A stretch of DNA of 64,000 nt from Actinomycetospora sp. NBRC 106375 (GCF_030269665.1 NZ_BSTS01000021.1:1-64000); one strand, 5' to 3'. Positions 33,361-42,199 are shown, counted from the stretch's first letter. The notes: generated by a model not told the origin, from the sequence alone. Program-made: numbers and translations.

Positions 33361-33843
33361 TCAGCGCAGCGTTCCCGACAGGTCCGCCGCCGCGAGGACG
33401 GCCACGAGCACCGGGACGACGCCCGTGGGCGGGACGCGGTAGCGCCGCCCGTCCTGCTCCACGACGCGCGCGGCGGTCAGCGTGCGCAGGTGGTGGTAGA
33501 GCTGGCCGCTGGAAGAGAGCTCGGCGGCCTCGACGAGCTCGTGCGTGCCCGCCGGCCCCGCGAGCAGGCGACGCACCAGGGCGAGGCGGACGGGGTGCCC
33601 GAGCGCCGCGAGGACCTCGCTGACCGGGCCGGCCGGCAGGTCGAGGGTCGCGGCCGCGTCGTAGCCGATCGTCCACGTGATCGGGCCGGCGTCCTCCTGC
33701 AGACGGACCGCACCGTGGTACCCGACCTCACCCCCGTCGCCGGCCGGCTCGTCCGCGGCGGGACGGTGCCCGGAGCGTCCCTCGAGCGCGGCGACGCGCG
33801 CCTCGAGGGCCTCGAGGCGCCCCGCGTCGTCGGCGTCCGGCAT
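33361..33843 (-). CDS. ArsR-type winged-helix regulator, 160 aa
   Basis: Core PVSEVLAALGHPVRLALVRR, then GTHELVEAAELSSSGQLYHH and LRTLTAARVVEQDGRRYRV are those of an ArsR/HTH_20 regulator. The first 35 residues hold a heptad-like helix (RLEALEARVAALEGR) that may assist dimerisation. No Cys metal site is seen, so it probably senses something other than metal. It ends just past the CGNR gene, convergent, and is followed upstream by the lipoprotein-type hydrolase on the same strand with a 12-base gap. Confidence 0.75.
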   Translation of the reverse strand: MPDADDAGRLEALEARVAALEGRSGHRPAADEPAGDGGEVGYHGAVRLQEDAGPITWTIGYDAAATLDLPAGPVSEVLAALGHPVRLALVRRLLAGPAGTHELVEAAELSSSGQLYHHLRTLTAARVVEQDGRRYRVPPTGVVPVLVAVLAAADLSGTLR

Positions 33844-33855
33844 CTCGCGATCGTC

Positions 33856-35007
33856 TCAGGCCGAACAGAGGACCCGGGAGCGCTCGACGGGGTCCTCCAC
33901 CGCCCCGGCGAGGAAGCGGAGCTGGGCGAGGCCGACCTCGGTGAGGTCGGCAGTGGGGCGGAAGCCCCGACCGAGGAGCACACCGATGCCGAGCGTGCCG
34001 TCGGGGCGGCGCACGCTGAGCGCCATCGTGCCGATCCCGGGGAACGAGCCGCCCTTGAACGCGCGGACCTGCCCGTCCGGTCGCGGTCCCGCGTACTCCA
34101 GCTCGGCGCGGGCGACGTCGGCGCCGGCCCCGAACGAGCCGCCGATGAGGGCGCGCCACAGCCCGGCGACCTGCGCGGGCGACCCCGTCGAGGTCCTCCG
34201 GGCCCACCGCTCGCTCTCGAGGAGGTAGGCCTCGGTGTCGGCGGCCTGGGTGACGAGCCGGCGGCGGGAGTCCTCGCGGAACGCCGGGTCGGACGCGAAG
34301 CGCCGCGCCAGGGCCAGCTCCGCCGCGCTGCGCTCGGCGCGCGGCGCGGTCGACGGCGGCGCCTCGCGCGGCCGGACGAGGGCGAGCTGCGCACCGAGCT
34401 CCGAGGGCAGGTCGAGGTCGTACCACCCGCCAGCCGCGGCGGCATCGACGAGCGCCTGGTCGCCGAGGCGCTCGCGCAACCAGTCGGCGGCGGCGTTGTC
34501 GCTGACCTGCACCATCGAGGCCACCATCTGCTGGACCGTGACCGTGCGGTCCGGATCGACCGCCCCCGCGACGCCGCGGCGCAGGATCCCGAGGGCGTCG
34601 AGCGCCATCGCGTGCGCACCGGCGTCGGCGGCGAGGTACCAGTTCTCCCAGTCCCCGACGCGGACCGCCTCGTCCGGGTTCAGGCGACCCTCGGCGACGG
34701 CCCGCCCGTACGCCGCGACGTGGACGATCTTCGCCGCCGACGCCAGCGGCATCTGCCGGTCCGCCGCGTGCGAGACGACGGCGCCGCGACCGTCGTCGAC
34801 CACCAGGCCCACGTCGTCGGGCTCCGCCGCGAGCAGCCCCAGCCACCCGCCGGCGCTCGTGGGGTCGGCCGCGGGCGCCCGGGAGCAGTCGGCGGGCCGC
34901 GGCGGGTTCGCCGGGACCGACGCCGCGGGGACCGTGGTGCCGGGGTCCTCGCCCGAGGTGCCGGACGAGCACGCCGCGGGCAGCACCAGCGCGGCGGCGA
35001 GCACCAT
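33856..35007 (-). CDS. Beta-lactamase-like serine hydrolase lipoprotein, 383 aa
   Basis: A lipobox (VLPAACSSG) follows a hydrophobic start, so it is likely a lipoprotein. Serine-enzyme motifs are SAAK (ASAAKIVHV, Ser-x-x-Lys), SDNAAAD (SDN) and KGG (FKGGSFPGIG), as in class A beta-lactamases and DD-peptidases. The central region has a helical insertion. I chose ATG 35007; GTG 35013 and ATG 35070 are possible, the last with a poorly spaced ribosome-binding site. Function could be peptidase, esterase or a silent penicillin-binding-like protein; no Glu166 equivalent was checked. Confidence 0.65.
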   Translation of the reverse strand: MVLAAALVLPAACSSGTSGEDPGTTVPAASVPANPPRPADCSRAPAADPTSAGGWLGLLAAEPDDVGLVVDDGRGAVVSHAADRQMPLASAAKIVHVAAYGRAVAEGRLNPDEAVRVGDWENWYLAADAGAHAMALDALGILRRGVAGAVDPDRTVTVQQMVASMVQVSDNAAADWLRERLGDQALVDAAAAGGWYDLDLPSELGAQLALVRPREAPPSTAPRAERSAAELALARRFASDPAFREDSRRRLVTQAADTEAYLLESERWARRTSTGSPAQVAGLWRALIGGSFGAGADVARAELEYAGPRPDGQVRAFKGGSFPGIGTMALSVRRPDGTLGIGVLLGRGFRPTADLTEVGLAQLRFLAGAVEDPVERSRVLCSA

Positions 35008-35095
35008 CGCCACGATTCCGTTATTCCGAAATTCCGGCACAACGGAGAAGCTAGCACACTCGGCCGCCATCTCTCCCGGGCGACAGGATGGCCGC

Positions 35096-35644
35096 GTGGG
35101 TCTCTTCGATGCGGTCGCGGCCACCCCGGCGGAGGTCCGCGAACCGCGGCGCGGCGACGACCTCGTGGCGCCGGCCGCCGTCGTCATGGACCGGGCGTTC
35201 ACGGTGCCCGGGGAGCCCGCGGCCGTGTGGCCGTGGATCGTCCAGCTCGGCAAGCGCCGCGCGGGCTGGTACCTCCCGGCCCGTGTCGAGCGGCTCGTCC
35301 CGCGAGCGCGCCGGGCCGCCCGCCGGATCGAGGACCGCTGGCAGCACCTCGCGCCGGGCGACGTCATCCCGGACTACGGCGGGCGCGACGAGACGTTCGT
35401 CGTCGACGAGATCGAGCCGCCGCACGTCCTGGTCCACCGCTCGCGGCGGGGCCGCACGGAGGTCTCGTGGTCGATCACCCTGCGCGCGATACCGGACGGC
35501 ACGCGCGTGCTGCTCCGCCTGCGGCTCGGGCCGGTGAAGCACGTCCGGCTCGCCGAGACCGTCGGTGACGCCTTCGACGCGCTGACGATCGCCGGGATGG
35601 CCGCCGGACTGCGGGAGCGGCTCAGCCCGCCCGCAGCGCCGTGA
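35096..35644 (+). CDS. SRPBCC-fold protein, 182 aa
   Basis: GTG 35096 opens a frame with the START/SRPBCC pattern: MDRAFTVPGEPAAVWPWIVQ, GWYLPARVERLV, then ETFVVDEIEPPHVLVHRS and EVSWSITLRAIPDGTRVLLR. The hydrophobic pocket proteins of this fold bind or transport lipids and aromatic compounds. Its end overlaps the convergent holB gene by 23 bases. No enzyme residues are obvious. Confidence 0.75.
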   Translation: MGLFDAVAATPAEVREPRRGDDLVAPAAVVMDRAFTVPGEPAAVWPWIVQLGKRRAGWYLPARVERLVPRARRAARRIEDRWQHLAPGDVIPDYGGRDETFVVDEIEPPHVLVHRSRRGRTEVSWSITLRAIPDGTRVLLRLRLGPVKHVRLAETVGDAFDALTIAGMAAGLRERLSPPAAP

Positions 35645-36827
35645 CGAGTGCGTCGATCGCGATCTCGGGCTTCACGTTCGCGGCGAGGGCGTCGCGGCAG
35701 GCGAGGATCGCCTCCAGGCGGCGCAGGGACGCCTCCGGCGTGCTGTCGCGGGCGGCGTGGCCGACCTCGGTGGCGCGGTCCGGGTGGGTCGAGGTGACCG
35801 ACGCGCCGATGCCGCGGGCGAGGACGTCGCGGTAGTAGCCCGCGAGGTCGACGAGCGCGCGGTCGAGGGCGTCGCGCTTGGTGCGGGTGAGGCGGGAGCG
35901 CTGGCGCTTCTCCAGGTCCTTCTCCGCGGCCCGGGCCGAGCGCTGGGCCTGCGCGGTGCCCTTGCCCGTGCCGCCGGCGCCGAGGGACACCGCGAGCTCC
36001 TCGCGCTCGGCCTCGTCGCGCGAGGCGGCGAGCGCGGCGGCCTCCGACTCGGCCGCGCCCACCATCGCGTCGGACGCGGCGAACGCGTCCGCGGCCGAGC
36101 GCAGCGCGCGGGGCAGGGCGAGGACGGCGTCGCGCTCCTCCCGCGCCTCCGGCACGCGGGCCAGCCGGCGGGCCCGGCCGATGTGGCCCCCGCAGACCGA
36201 CGCCGCCCACGTCGCGTCCTCCGGGGAGATGCCGTCGCGCTCGACCAGCACCGCGGCGATCGCCTCGGGGGCCGGCGTCCGCAGGCGCACGGCACGACAG
36301 CGGGACCGGATCGTCACCGAGATGTCGTCGGGGTGCTCCGACGGGCAGCAGAGCAGGAAGACCGTGCGCTCGGCGGGCTCCTCCACGGACTTGAGCAGCG
36401 CGTTCGATGCCTGCTCGGTGAGCCGGTCGGCGTCCTCGACGATGACGATCTGCCAGCGCGCCGTCGTGGGGCGGCGAGCGGCGACGTCGATGGTGCCGCG
36501 CACCTCCTTGACGCTGATCGACAGACCCTCGGGGACGATCTCGCGCACGTCGGCGTGGGTGCCGGCCATGACCGTGTGACAGGCGGGGCAGTCGCCGCAG
36601 CCCTGGTGGGGGCACTGGAGCGCCGCCGCGAACGCCCGCGCGGCCACCGAGCGCCCCGATCCGGGCGGGCCGGTGAAGAGCCAGGAGTGGGTCATCCCCG
36701 CGGCCGGGCCGGAGGCGTCGGGATCCTCGAGCTCGTCGGAGAACCGCACCCGCGTGGCGCGCTCGGCGGCGGCCTGCAGCTCCGCCACCGCCGCGGGCTG
36801 GCCGACGACCTGGGACCACACGCTCAC
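35622..36827 (-). CDS. holB: DNA polymerase III delta' subunit, 401 aa
   Basis: Part of the clamp loader that places DnaN on DNA. The P-loop is FTGPPGSGRSVAARAF with Arg in place of the Lys, as I recall in other actinobacterial delta' proteins. A zinc module CPHQGCGDCPACHTV follows, then VIVEDADRLTEQASNALLK and TIRSRCRAVRL (the SRC motif). The GTG at 36827 overlaps the AraC-type gene stop. The position mirrors Rv3644c, near topA and tmk-like genes. Confidence 0.92.
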   Translation of the reverse strand: MSVWSQVVGQPAAVAELQAAAERATRVRFSDELEDPDASGPAAGMTHSWLFTGPPGSGRSVAARAFAAALQCPHQGCGDCPACHTVMAGTHADVREIVPEGLSISVKEVRGTIDVAARRPTTARWQIVIVEDADRLTEQASNALLKSVEEPAERTVFLLCCPSEHPDDISVTIRSRCRAVRLRTPAPEAIAAVLVERDGISPEDATWAASVCGGHIGRARRLARVPEAREERDAVLALPRALRSAADAFAASDAMVGAAESEAAALAASRDEAEREELAVSLGAGGTGKGTAQAQRSARAAEKDLEKRQRSRLTRTKRDALDRALVDLAGYYRDVLARGIGASVTSTHPDRATEVGHAARDSTPEASLRRLEAILACRDALAANVKPEIAIDALVTALRAG

Positions 36828-37810
36828 GCCGTCGATGATGCCGCACCGGTCCGACGGCTCCCGAACGTGCGCCGGTACTCCTGCGGGGTGGCCCCGACCT
36901 CCCGCAGGAACGGACGCCGCAGCCCGGCGGCGGTGCTGAACCCGCAGCGCGCCGCCACCGTCTCCACGGGCAGGTCGGTGGCCTCGAGCAGCTCCTGCGC
37001 GCGTCGCACGCGCTCGCGGGCGAGCCAGCGGCCCGGTGTCGCCCCGGTGGCGTCGTGGAACCACCGGGCGAACGTGCGCGGGCTGGTCCCGGCGACCCGC
37101 GCCCACTCGTCGACCCCGATCGGACGGTCGAGGTGGTCGCGCGCCCAGTCGAGGCTCACGGCGAACGACGAGGGCGGGAGCGTCGGCGCAGCGGTGGGCA
37201 CGAACTGGGCCTGCCCGCCCTCGCGGTGCGGCGGCACGACGCTGTGGCGGGCGACGATCCCGGCGACGCGGCTGCCGTGGTCGCGGCGCACGAGGTGCAG
37301 GCACAGGTCGAGGCCGGCGGCCGAGCCCGCCGAGGTCAGGACGTCGCCGTCGTCGACGTAGAGGACGGTGCGCTGCACGTCGACGAGCGGGTGGCGGCGG
37401 GCGAGCTCGTCGACCGCGCTCCAGTGCGTGATCGCGGGCCGACCGTCGAGGAGCCCGGCCGCGGCGAGGACGAACGCGCCGGTGCAGACCGACGCGATCC
37501 GCGCGCCGCGCGCGTGGGCGGCGCGCAGGGCCGCGAGGAGGTCCTCCGGGAACGCGACCCGCCCGTCCCGCGGCGGGGCCACGACGATCGTCTCGGCGTC
37601 CGCGAGCGCCTCCGGGCCGTCCCCCGGGTCGACGACGGCCCACCGGTCGAGCCGCAGCGGCCCCGGTTCGCCGGCCACCAGCCGGACGTCGTACCAGTCC
37701 TCGCGCGGGACCCCGGTGGTCGCGGACCGGTCGGAGGCCAGCACCTCGAGCACCGTGGACAGCTCGAACATCGGGGTGCCGTCCGTGACGGGGACGGCCA
37801 CGGTGTGCAT
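36824..37810 (-). CDS. GlxA/FtrA-type AraC regulator with DJ-1 domain, 328 aa
   Basis: Residues 1-185 are DJ-1/PfpI-like, with ARIASVCTGAFVLAAAGLLD (Cys at the elbow) and DGRPAITHWSAVDELARRHP. Residues 220-310 are AraC HTH: WARDHLDRPIGVDEWARVAG, SPRTFARWFHDATG and FSTAAGLRRPFLREVG. It probably senses a small metabolite. The stop overlaps holB's start, an odd coupling of a regulator with a replication gene that may mean holB is also read from this promoter. Confidence 0.82.
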   Translation of the reverse strand: MHTVAVPVTDGTPMFELSTVLEVLASDRSATTGVPREDWYDVRLVAGEPGPLRLDRWAVVDPGDGPEALADAETIVVAPPRDGRVAFPEDLLAALRAAHARGARIASVCTGAFVLAAAGLLDGRPAITHWSAVDELARRHPLVDVQRTVLYVDDGDVLTSAGSAAGLDLCLHLVRRDHGSRVAGIVARHSVVPPHREGGQAQFVPTAAPTLPPSSFAVSLDWARDHLDRPIGVDEWARVAGTSPRTFARWFHDATGATPGRWLARERVRRAQELLEATDLPVETVAARCGFSTAAGLRRPFLREVGATPQEYRRTFGSRRTGAASSTA

Positions 37811-37881
37811 GGCAGGAATGTATCTGATGACGACGTTCCTGCCACTGGTTCTGACACCCCTCCCCGGCCAGGGTCGACGTC

Positions 37882-38073
37882 ATGGAGATGCGGCGGATCG
37901 GGCGGGCGCTGGCGCGGGCCTGGGCGCGGTACGTGGACGCCTGGGAGCTCGTGGGTCGCCAGCAGCGCGGGGAGTGGGAGGACGAGGGCCCGCTGCGCTG
38001 GCGGCGGGTCCTCGGCGAGGGCTGGGAGCTGCACGGCAGCGTGCTGCCCGACGAGCCGCCGGTGCGGCGCTAG
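37882..38073 (+). CDS. Hypothetical small basic protein, 63 aa
   Basis: ATG 37882, short and Trp/Arg-rich (RRIGRALARAWARYVDAWEL, then LGEGWELHGSVLP). Its stop overlaps the convergent TetR gene stop. The Trp pattern and tight placement suggest a real gene, but a codon-biased spurious frame cannot be ruled out. Confidence 0.5.
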   Translation: MEMRRIGRALARAWARYVDAWELVGRQQRGEWEDEGPLRWRRVLGEGWELHGSVLPDEPPVRR

Positions 38074-38678
38074 TCGCCGCGCAGCACGCCGTCGAGCAGC
38101 CCGAGCAGCACCTCGCGCACGTCACGGCGGGCCGCCTCACGGTCCGGGGCCTCGGCGATGACCATGGCCCCCTCGTCGAGCGCCCCGATGAGCACGTGGG
38201 CGAGCGGCCGCAGCGGCTGCTCGCGCAACTGGCCCGCCTCGACGGCGGCCGCCAGCAGCTGCTCGGTGAGCCCCAGGGTGTAGCGCTGGGTCAGCTCCCG
38301 GAAGCGCGCCCAGCCGAGCACGCTCGGGCCGTCGAGCAGGACGATCTGGCGCACCTCGGGGTCGACGCACACGGTCAACCAGCTGTCGAGGGCCGCGCGC
38401 AGGACCTCCGCGGGCGTCCGGGCCCCGGCGGCGACCACGGCCGCGGCGAGCTCGTCCACCACGCGCTGCTCGACGTCCTCGAGCACCGCGACGAAGAGCG
38501 CCGCCTTGTCGGCGTACTGGTGGTACATCGCGCCGCGGGTCACGCCGGCCTCGCGGGCGATCTCCGGGGTGCCGACGTCGCCGTACCCGTGCTCGCCCCA
38601 CAGCCGCCGCGCGGCCGCCTTGAGCGCGTCGCGGGTCGCGGCGGAGCGCTCCTCCTGCGTGCGCCTCTTCACTTCCAT
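38070..38678 (-). CDS. TetR-family repressor, 202 aa
   Basis: N-terminal HTH: RDALKAAARRLWGEHGYGDV, then TPEIAREAGVTRGAMYHQYA. The C-terminal helical domain includes VVDELAAAVVAAGARTPAEV and QIVLLDGPSVLGWARFREL. ATG 38678 is the first in frame. It is divergent from an alpha/beta hydrolase gene with two direct repeats between them and probably represses that gene. Confidence 0.85.
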   Translation of the reverse strand: MEVKRRTQEERSAATRDALKAAARRLWGEHGYGDVGTPEIAREAGVTRGAMYHQYADKAALFVAVLEDVEQRVVDELAAAVVAAGARTPAEVLRAALDSWLTVCVDPEVRQIVLLDGPSVLGWARFRELTQRYTLGLTEQLLAAAVEAGQLREQPLRPLAHVLIGALDEGAMVIAEAPDREAARRDVREVLLGLLDGVLRGD

Positions 38679-38682
38679 ACAT

Positions 38683-38717
38683 CCTGCCGGTAAGTTACGA
38701 ACAGCCTGCACGTAAGT
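38683..38717. promoter_or_regulatory. Two direct repeats, likely TetR operator
   Basis: CCTGCCGGTAAGT (38683-38695) and CCTGCACGTAAGT (38705-38717) match at 11 of 13 positions and are 22 bases apart, two helical turns. They lie between the divergent TetR and hydrolase starts. Confidence 0.5.
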
Positions 38718-38738
38718 ATGCGATCCCGGGAGGCCCCG

Positions 38739-39575
38739 ATGCCCACCGTCGAGCTCGACCACACGACGATCCACTACGAGGTCGCCGGCGCCGACACCGG
38801 CCGCCCGGTGGTGTTCGTCCACGGCTACGCCATGGGCGGCTCCCTCTGGGCGGACGTGAGCGCACGGCTGGCCGCGCGGGGCCTGCGCTGCCTCGCGCCC
38901 ACCTGGCCGCTCGGCGCCCACCCCACCCCCTTGCGGCCCGGCGCCGATCCCACGCTGCCCGGGGTCGCCGCGACCATCGGGGACTTCCTCGCCGCCCTCG
39001 ACCTCACCGACGTCGTGCTCGTCGGCAACGACACCGGCGGACTCGTCACGCAGCTCCTCGCCGTCGGCCACGGCGACCGGCTCGGCGCCCTCGTGCTGAC
39101 CAGCTGCGACGCCTTCGAGCACTTCCCGCCCCCGATCCTGCGGCCGTTCATCCTCGCCTCCCGCAGCACGGTGACGTGGCGCGCCGCGGTGAAGCCGCTG
39201 GCGCTGCGGGCCGTCCGGCGGCGGGCGTACGGCGACCTCGCCCACCGCGACGTCGAGCCGTTCGCGGCGGCGTGGGTCCGTCCCGCGCTCGACGACCCAC
39301 GCGTCGCCGAGGACCTGCGCCGCCTGACGGCCTCGCTCGACCGCCAGGTGTCGCTGGACGTCGCCGCGCGGCTCGGCGAGATCACGGTGCCGACCCTGGT
39401 CGCGTGGTCGGCCGACGACGCCTTCTTCCCCCTGGCCGACGCCCACCGGCTCGTCGACGCGATCCCCCGGGCCGAGCTGACGGTCCTCGACGGCGCCCGG
39501 ACGTTCTCGATGCTCGACCGGCCCGACGCGCTCGCCGACGCGATCGCGGGGCTCGCGGTGGCACCGGCGCGTTAG
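38739..39575 (+). CDS. Alpha/beta hydrolase, 278 aa
   Basis: Motifs: VFVHGYAMGGSLWADVSARL (oxyanion), nucleophile elbow VGNDTGGLVTQLL with Asp, acid AWSADDAFFP. The expected base position reads DGARTFSMLD, where the usual His is not visible (Ala-Arg in GARTF). ATG 38739 has GGGAGG upstream and is preferred over 38718. It is divergent from a TetR gene, so probably inducible. The missing His and Asp nucleophile leave activity uncertain; epoxide hydrolase-like is the closest class. Confidence 0.75.
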   Translation: MPTVELDHTTIHYEVAGADTGRPVVFVHGYAMGGSLWADVSARLAARGLRCLAPTWPLGAHPTPLRPGADPTLPGVAATIGDFLAALDLTDVVLVGNDTGGLVTQLLAVGHGDRLGALVLTSCDAFEHFPPPILRPFILASRSTVTWRAAVKPLALRAVRRRAYGDLAHRDVEPFAAAWVRPALDDPRVAEDLRRLTASLDRQVSLDVAARLGEITVPTLVAWSADDAFFPLADAHRLVDAIPRAELTVLDGARTFSMLDRPDALADAIAGLAVAPAR

Positions 39576-41503
39576 CCGGTCCGCGCCTCCTCGGGCGCCG
39601 GCAGCGCGCGGGCGACGAGTGGGGCGAGCAGCTCGCGGACCCGCGCGGCGACCTCGTCGGGGTCGCCGTCGGCGTCGACGCGCACGTAGCGCCCGGGGTC
39701 GGCGGCGGCCATCTCGGTGAGCGTGCGCTGGACCTGCCAGGTGTCGACCACCCCGCCCGTCACCGGTGCGGCGTCGTGGGCCGGGTCGCGGTCGAGCAGG
39801 ACGGTGACGTCCGGGCGCAGCGAGCCCGTGGCCCACGCCCCGAGGCGCTGCAGGTCGGCGGCGTCGAGCTCGTCGCCGACGCGGGCGAGCGGCGAGTCGA
39901 GGCACCCCTCGAGCACGACGACCTTCCCGTCGCGCAGCGCCGGCAGCACCTCGTGGGCGAGGACGTCGGCGCGCACCGCGGCGGCCACGAGCGCCTTCGC
40001 CCGCTGCCCCGCGACGCCGCTCGCCCCGACCGCGGCCGAGACCCGCGCGGCGTCGCCGGCGCTGCGCCCGGCGAGGACGACGTCGGCCCCCTGCCCGCGC
40101 AGCCAGCCCACGAGGCGCTCGCCCTGCTCGTCGGTGTCGGTGCGCGACGCGCCCTCGACGGCGACCAGGAGGCCGGGCTCGCCGTGGCGGCTGCGGCGCA
40201 GCGCCCGCCGGACGTCGGCCATGATCGTCCGTTCGCGCCGGTCGTCCATCTGCCGGTAGGCGAGCACACCGACCGCAGCCGCCACGATGCCGGCGCCGAA
40301 GAGCACGAAGCGCGTGCCGTCGACCTGGGCACGCTCGCCGAGGAGCGTCAGCGTGCGCGACTGCACGAGCCCGACGAGCAGTGGCACCACCGACATCGAC
40401 GCGAGCAGGTCGACCCGCACGATCGACTGCACGAACGCGACGACCCGGCCGCGCACGGCGTCCTCGACCTGCGCGCCGATGATCGTCAGGCCGGTGAGCA
40501 GGGCCGTGCCGGCGAAGAACCCGACCATGACGACCATGACGAGCGCGACGTAGAGGTGCCAGGCGACGGCCACCGCGAGCAGGGAGAGCCCGGCGCCGAC
40601 GATCGCGACACCGAACAGGCGGTTGTGCGGCATCCGGCGCGCGACGCGGGGCACCGTCGCCATCCCGAGCGCGAGGCCGGTGAACAGGGCGATGAACAGC
40701 ACCGAGTAGGCCGCGTCGCCACCGCCGAGGCTGGTCGCGTAGAGCCGGGCGCTGGCGATCACCGCCCCGCCGGCGGCGAAGGCGCCGATGATCCCGACGA
40801 CGAGGCCGCGCACCAGCGGCGTCGTGGACACGAACTGCGCGCCGTCGCGCAGCATCGCGAGCAGGCCCGGGGCCGCGGCCCGCCGCTCGGCGCTCCGGCC
40901 GGAGATCTCGGGGATGCGGAACGCGACCGTGAGCGCGGTGAGCAGTGCGGCGAGCCCGTTGACCACGAGCGCGAGGTAGACCGTCGTCGTGGGACTGGGG
41001 TGCCAGCCCGCGATGTTGCCGGCCTTCGAGATCAGCGCGAACGCCCCCGCGGCGCTGATCACCGCGACGCCGTAGGTCATCACGAGCGAGAGCTGGTTGG
41101 CAGTCTCGACCTGGTCGGAGCGCTTGAGCAGGTTGGGGACCGAGGAGTCCTTGGCCGGGATCCACACGAGCGCGCACAGCTCGATGAGGAACGTCGCCGC
41201 GAACAGCCACCACAGCGACCCGACCAGCGGGATCGACAGGAAGAGCAGGGCCTTGCCCACGTCGCAGGTGACCATCACCGTGCGCCGGTCGAACTTGTCG
41301 GCCAGCACGCCGCCGAGCGGGGCCATGAACAGCGCCGGCAGCAGCTTGGTGGCGACGACGCCGCCGAGCGCGAAGCTCTGGGCCTGGTAGCCGCTGGTCA
41401 GCTGGGTGGCGAGCGCGGTCAGCGCCAGGAGCGAGAGCCAGTCACCGAAGCTCGCGACGGCCGTGACGGCCCACAGCCGCCGGAACGGCCGGATCGCGAG
41501 CAC
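39572..41503 (-). CDS. MFS transporter fused to a degenerate thymidylate-kinase domain, 643 aa
   Basis: Residues 1-415 form a major-facilitator transporter with about 12 helices (FRRLWAVTAVASFGDWLSLL, then FKFDRR-type loop as DKFDRRTVMVT). Residues 440-640 occupy the place of a dTMP kinase in actinobacterial fusions, but the P-loop is EGASRTDTDEQ instead of EG(G/I)DG-x-GKST and the DR[YF] motif is replaced by LEGCLDSPLA. Thus nucleotide phosphorylation is unlikely. GTG 41503 is the only start; upstream an in-frame TGA precedes it. The neighbour order (holB, this fusion, topA) matches Streptomyces. Another thymidylate kinase must exist elsewhere. Confidence 0.75.
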   Translation of the reverse strand: MLAIRPFRRLWAVTAVASFGDWLSLLALTALATQLTSGYQAQSFALGGVVATKLLPALFMAPLGGVLADKFDRRTVMVTCDVGKALLFLSIPLVGSLWWLFAATFLIELCALVWIPAKDSSVPNLLKRSDQVETANQLSLVMTYGVAVISAAGAFALISKAGNIAGWHPSPTTTVYLALVVNGLAALLTALTVAFRIPEISGRSAERRAAAPGLLAMLRDGAQFVSTTPLVRGLVVGIIGAFAAGGAVIASARLYATSLGGGDAAYSVLFIALFTGLALGMATVPRVARRMPHNRLFGVAIVGAGLSLLAVAVAWHLYVALVMVVMVGFFAGTALLTGLTIIGAQVEDAVRGRVVAFVQSIVRVDLLASMSVVPLLVGLVQSRTLTLLGERAQVDGTRFVLFGAGIVAAAVGVLAYRQMDDRRERTIMADVRRALRRSRHGEPGLLVAVEGASRTDTDEQGERLVGWLRGQGADVVLAGRSAGDAARVSAAVGASGVAGQRAKALVAAAVRADVLAHEVLPALRDGKVVVLEGCLDSPLARVGDELDAADLQRLGAWATGSLRPDVTVLLDRDPAHDAAPVTGGVVDTWQVQRTLTEMAAADPGRYVRVDADGDPDEVAARVRELLAPLVARALPAPEEARTG

Positions 41504-41651
41504 GCTGCGGATCCGGTGCGTCGCGGACGGCGCCTCGGCGCCCGCTCCGCTGGACTGCGCGTCGATCCCGGCCCTCCCCTCGCCTCACCCCCGCCGCGAG
41601 CAGGGTATCGGGGGCAGCGAGCAGGTCGGCGACGGATCACGCCGCGGGGTG

Positions 41652-42140
41652 TCAGCAGGTGCCACCGTGGTCCATCTCCTGGATCTCGGCGGCCACCTGA
41701 CAGGCGGACGCACCGTCCGAGACGACGGCGAGTCGCTGGAGGAGCGCGCGCAGCACGTCCCGCTCGGCGGGCTCGAGCGGCGCGAGCAGGTCCTCCTCGG
41801 CGTCGCGCAGACGCCGCTCGAGGTCGCAGAGCCGCGCCCCGCCGGTGTCGGTGAGCAGGACCTGCCGGGCGCGACGGTCGGCCGGATCGGGACGTCGCTC
41901 GACCAGCCCGGCCTTCTCGAGCTCGTCGAGGAGGTAGGTCATCACGGTGCGGTCGACGCCGAGCGTGCGCGCCAGCGCGAGCTGCGTGCGCGGCGGTCCC
42001 TCGGCCAGCCCGGCCAGGACCTGGTAGCCGCGCGGGCCGCCCGGGAGGCCCGACACGACGTCCTGCGCGGTCCGCAGGTGGGCGCGCGCCACCCGGCCCA
42101 GGGCCCAGCCCAGGTCGGCCTCGACGCGCGGCGTGGTCAT
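41652..42140 (-). CDS. MarR-family regulator, 162 aa
   Basis: Winged HTH with YQVLAGLAEGPPRTQLALAR, TLGVDRTVMTYLLDELEKAG and RRPDPADRRARQVLLTDTG, the MarR wing. ATG 42140 is preferred to GTG 42146. It is divergent from an azoreductase-like gene. Repeats at 42169-42199 probably bind it. No Cys sensor is obvious, apart from ASACQVAAEI. Confidence 0.85.
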   Translation of the reverse strand: MTTPRVEADLGWALGRVARAHLRTAQDVVSGLPGGPRGYQVLAGLAEGPPRTQLALARTLGVDRTVMTYLLDELEKAGLVERRPDPADRRARQVLLTDTGGARLCDLERRLRDAEEDLLAPLEPAERDVLRALLQRLAVVSDGASACQVAAEIQEMDHGGTC

Positions 42141-42168
42141 GCCCACAGACTAGCGGTCCGCGAGCACT

Positions 42169-42199
42169 TCTGTTGACAAGAACGTCTGTTGAGCAGAAC
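42169..42199. promoter_or_regulatory. Tandem 15-bp repeats between MarR and azoreductase genes
   Basis: TCTGTTGACAAGAAC (42169-42183) and TCTGTTGAGCAGAAC (42185-42199) differ at two positions and start 16 bases apart. The first contains a TTGACA -35-like hexamer. A MarR dimer binding here would block both genes. Confidence 0.6.

Noticed and set aside
33328-35568. A 746-residue plus-strand frame
   Set aside because: Antisense to the ArsR and beta-lactamase-like genes; no domain recognised.
35622-37883. A 753-residue minus-strand frame extending holB upstream
   Set aside because: The first 350 residues are the AraC-type gene in the wrong frame; the GTG at 36827 overlapping the AraC stop is the natural holB start.
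38070-41213. A 1047-residue minus-strand frame joining TetR to upstream sequence
   Set aside because: Only its last 200 residues are TetR; the rest is antisense to the plus-strand alpha/beta hydrolase gene and a shadow of the MFS fusion read in another frame.
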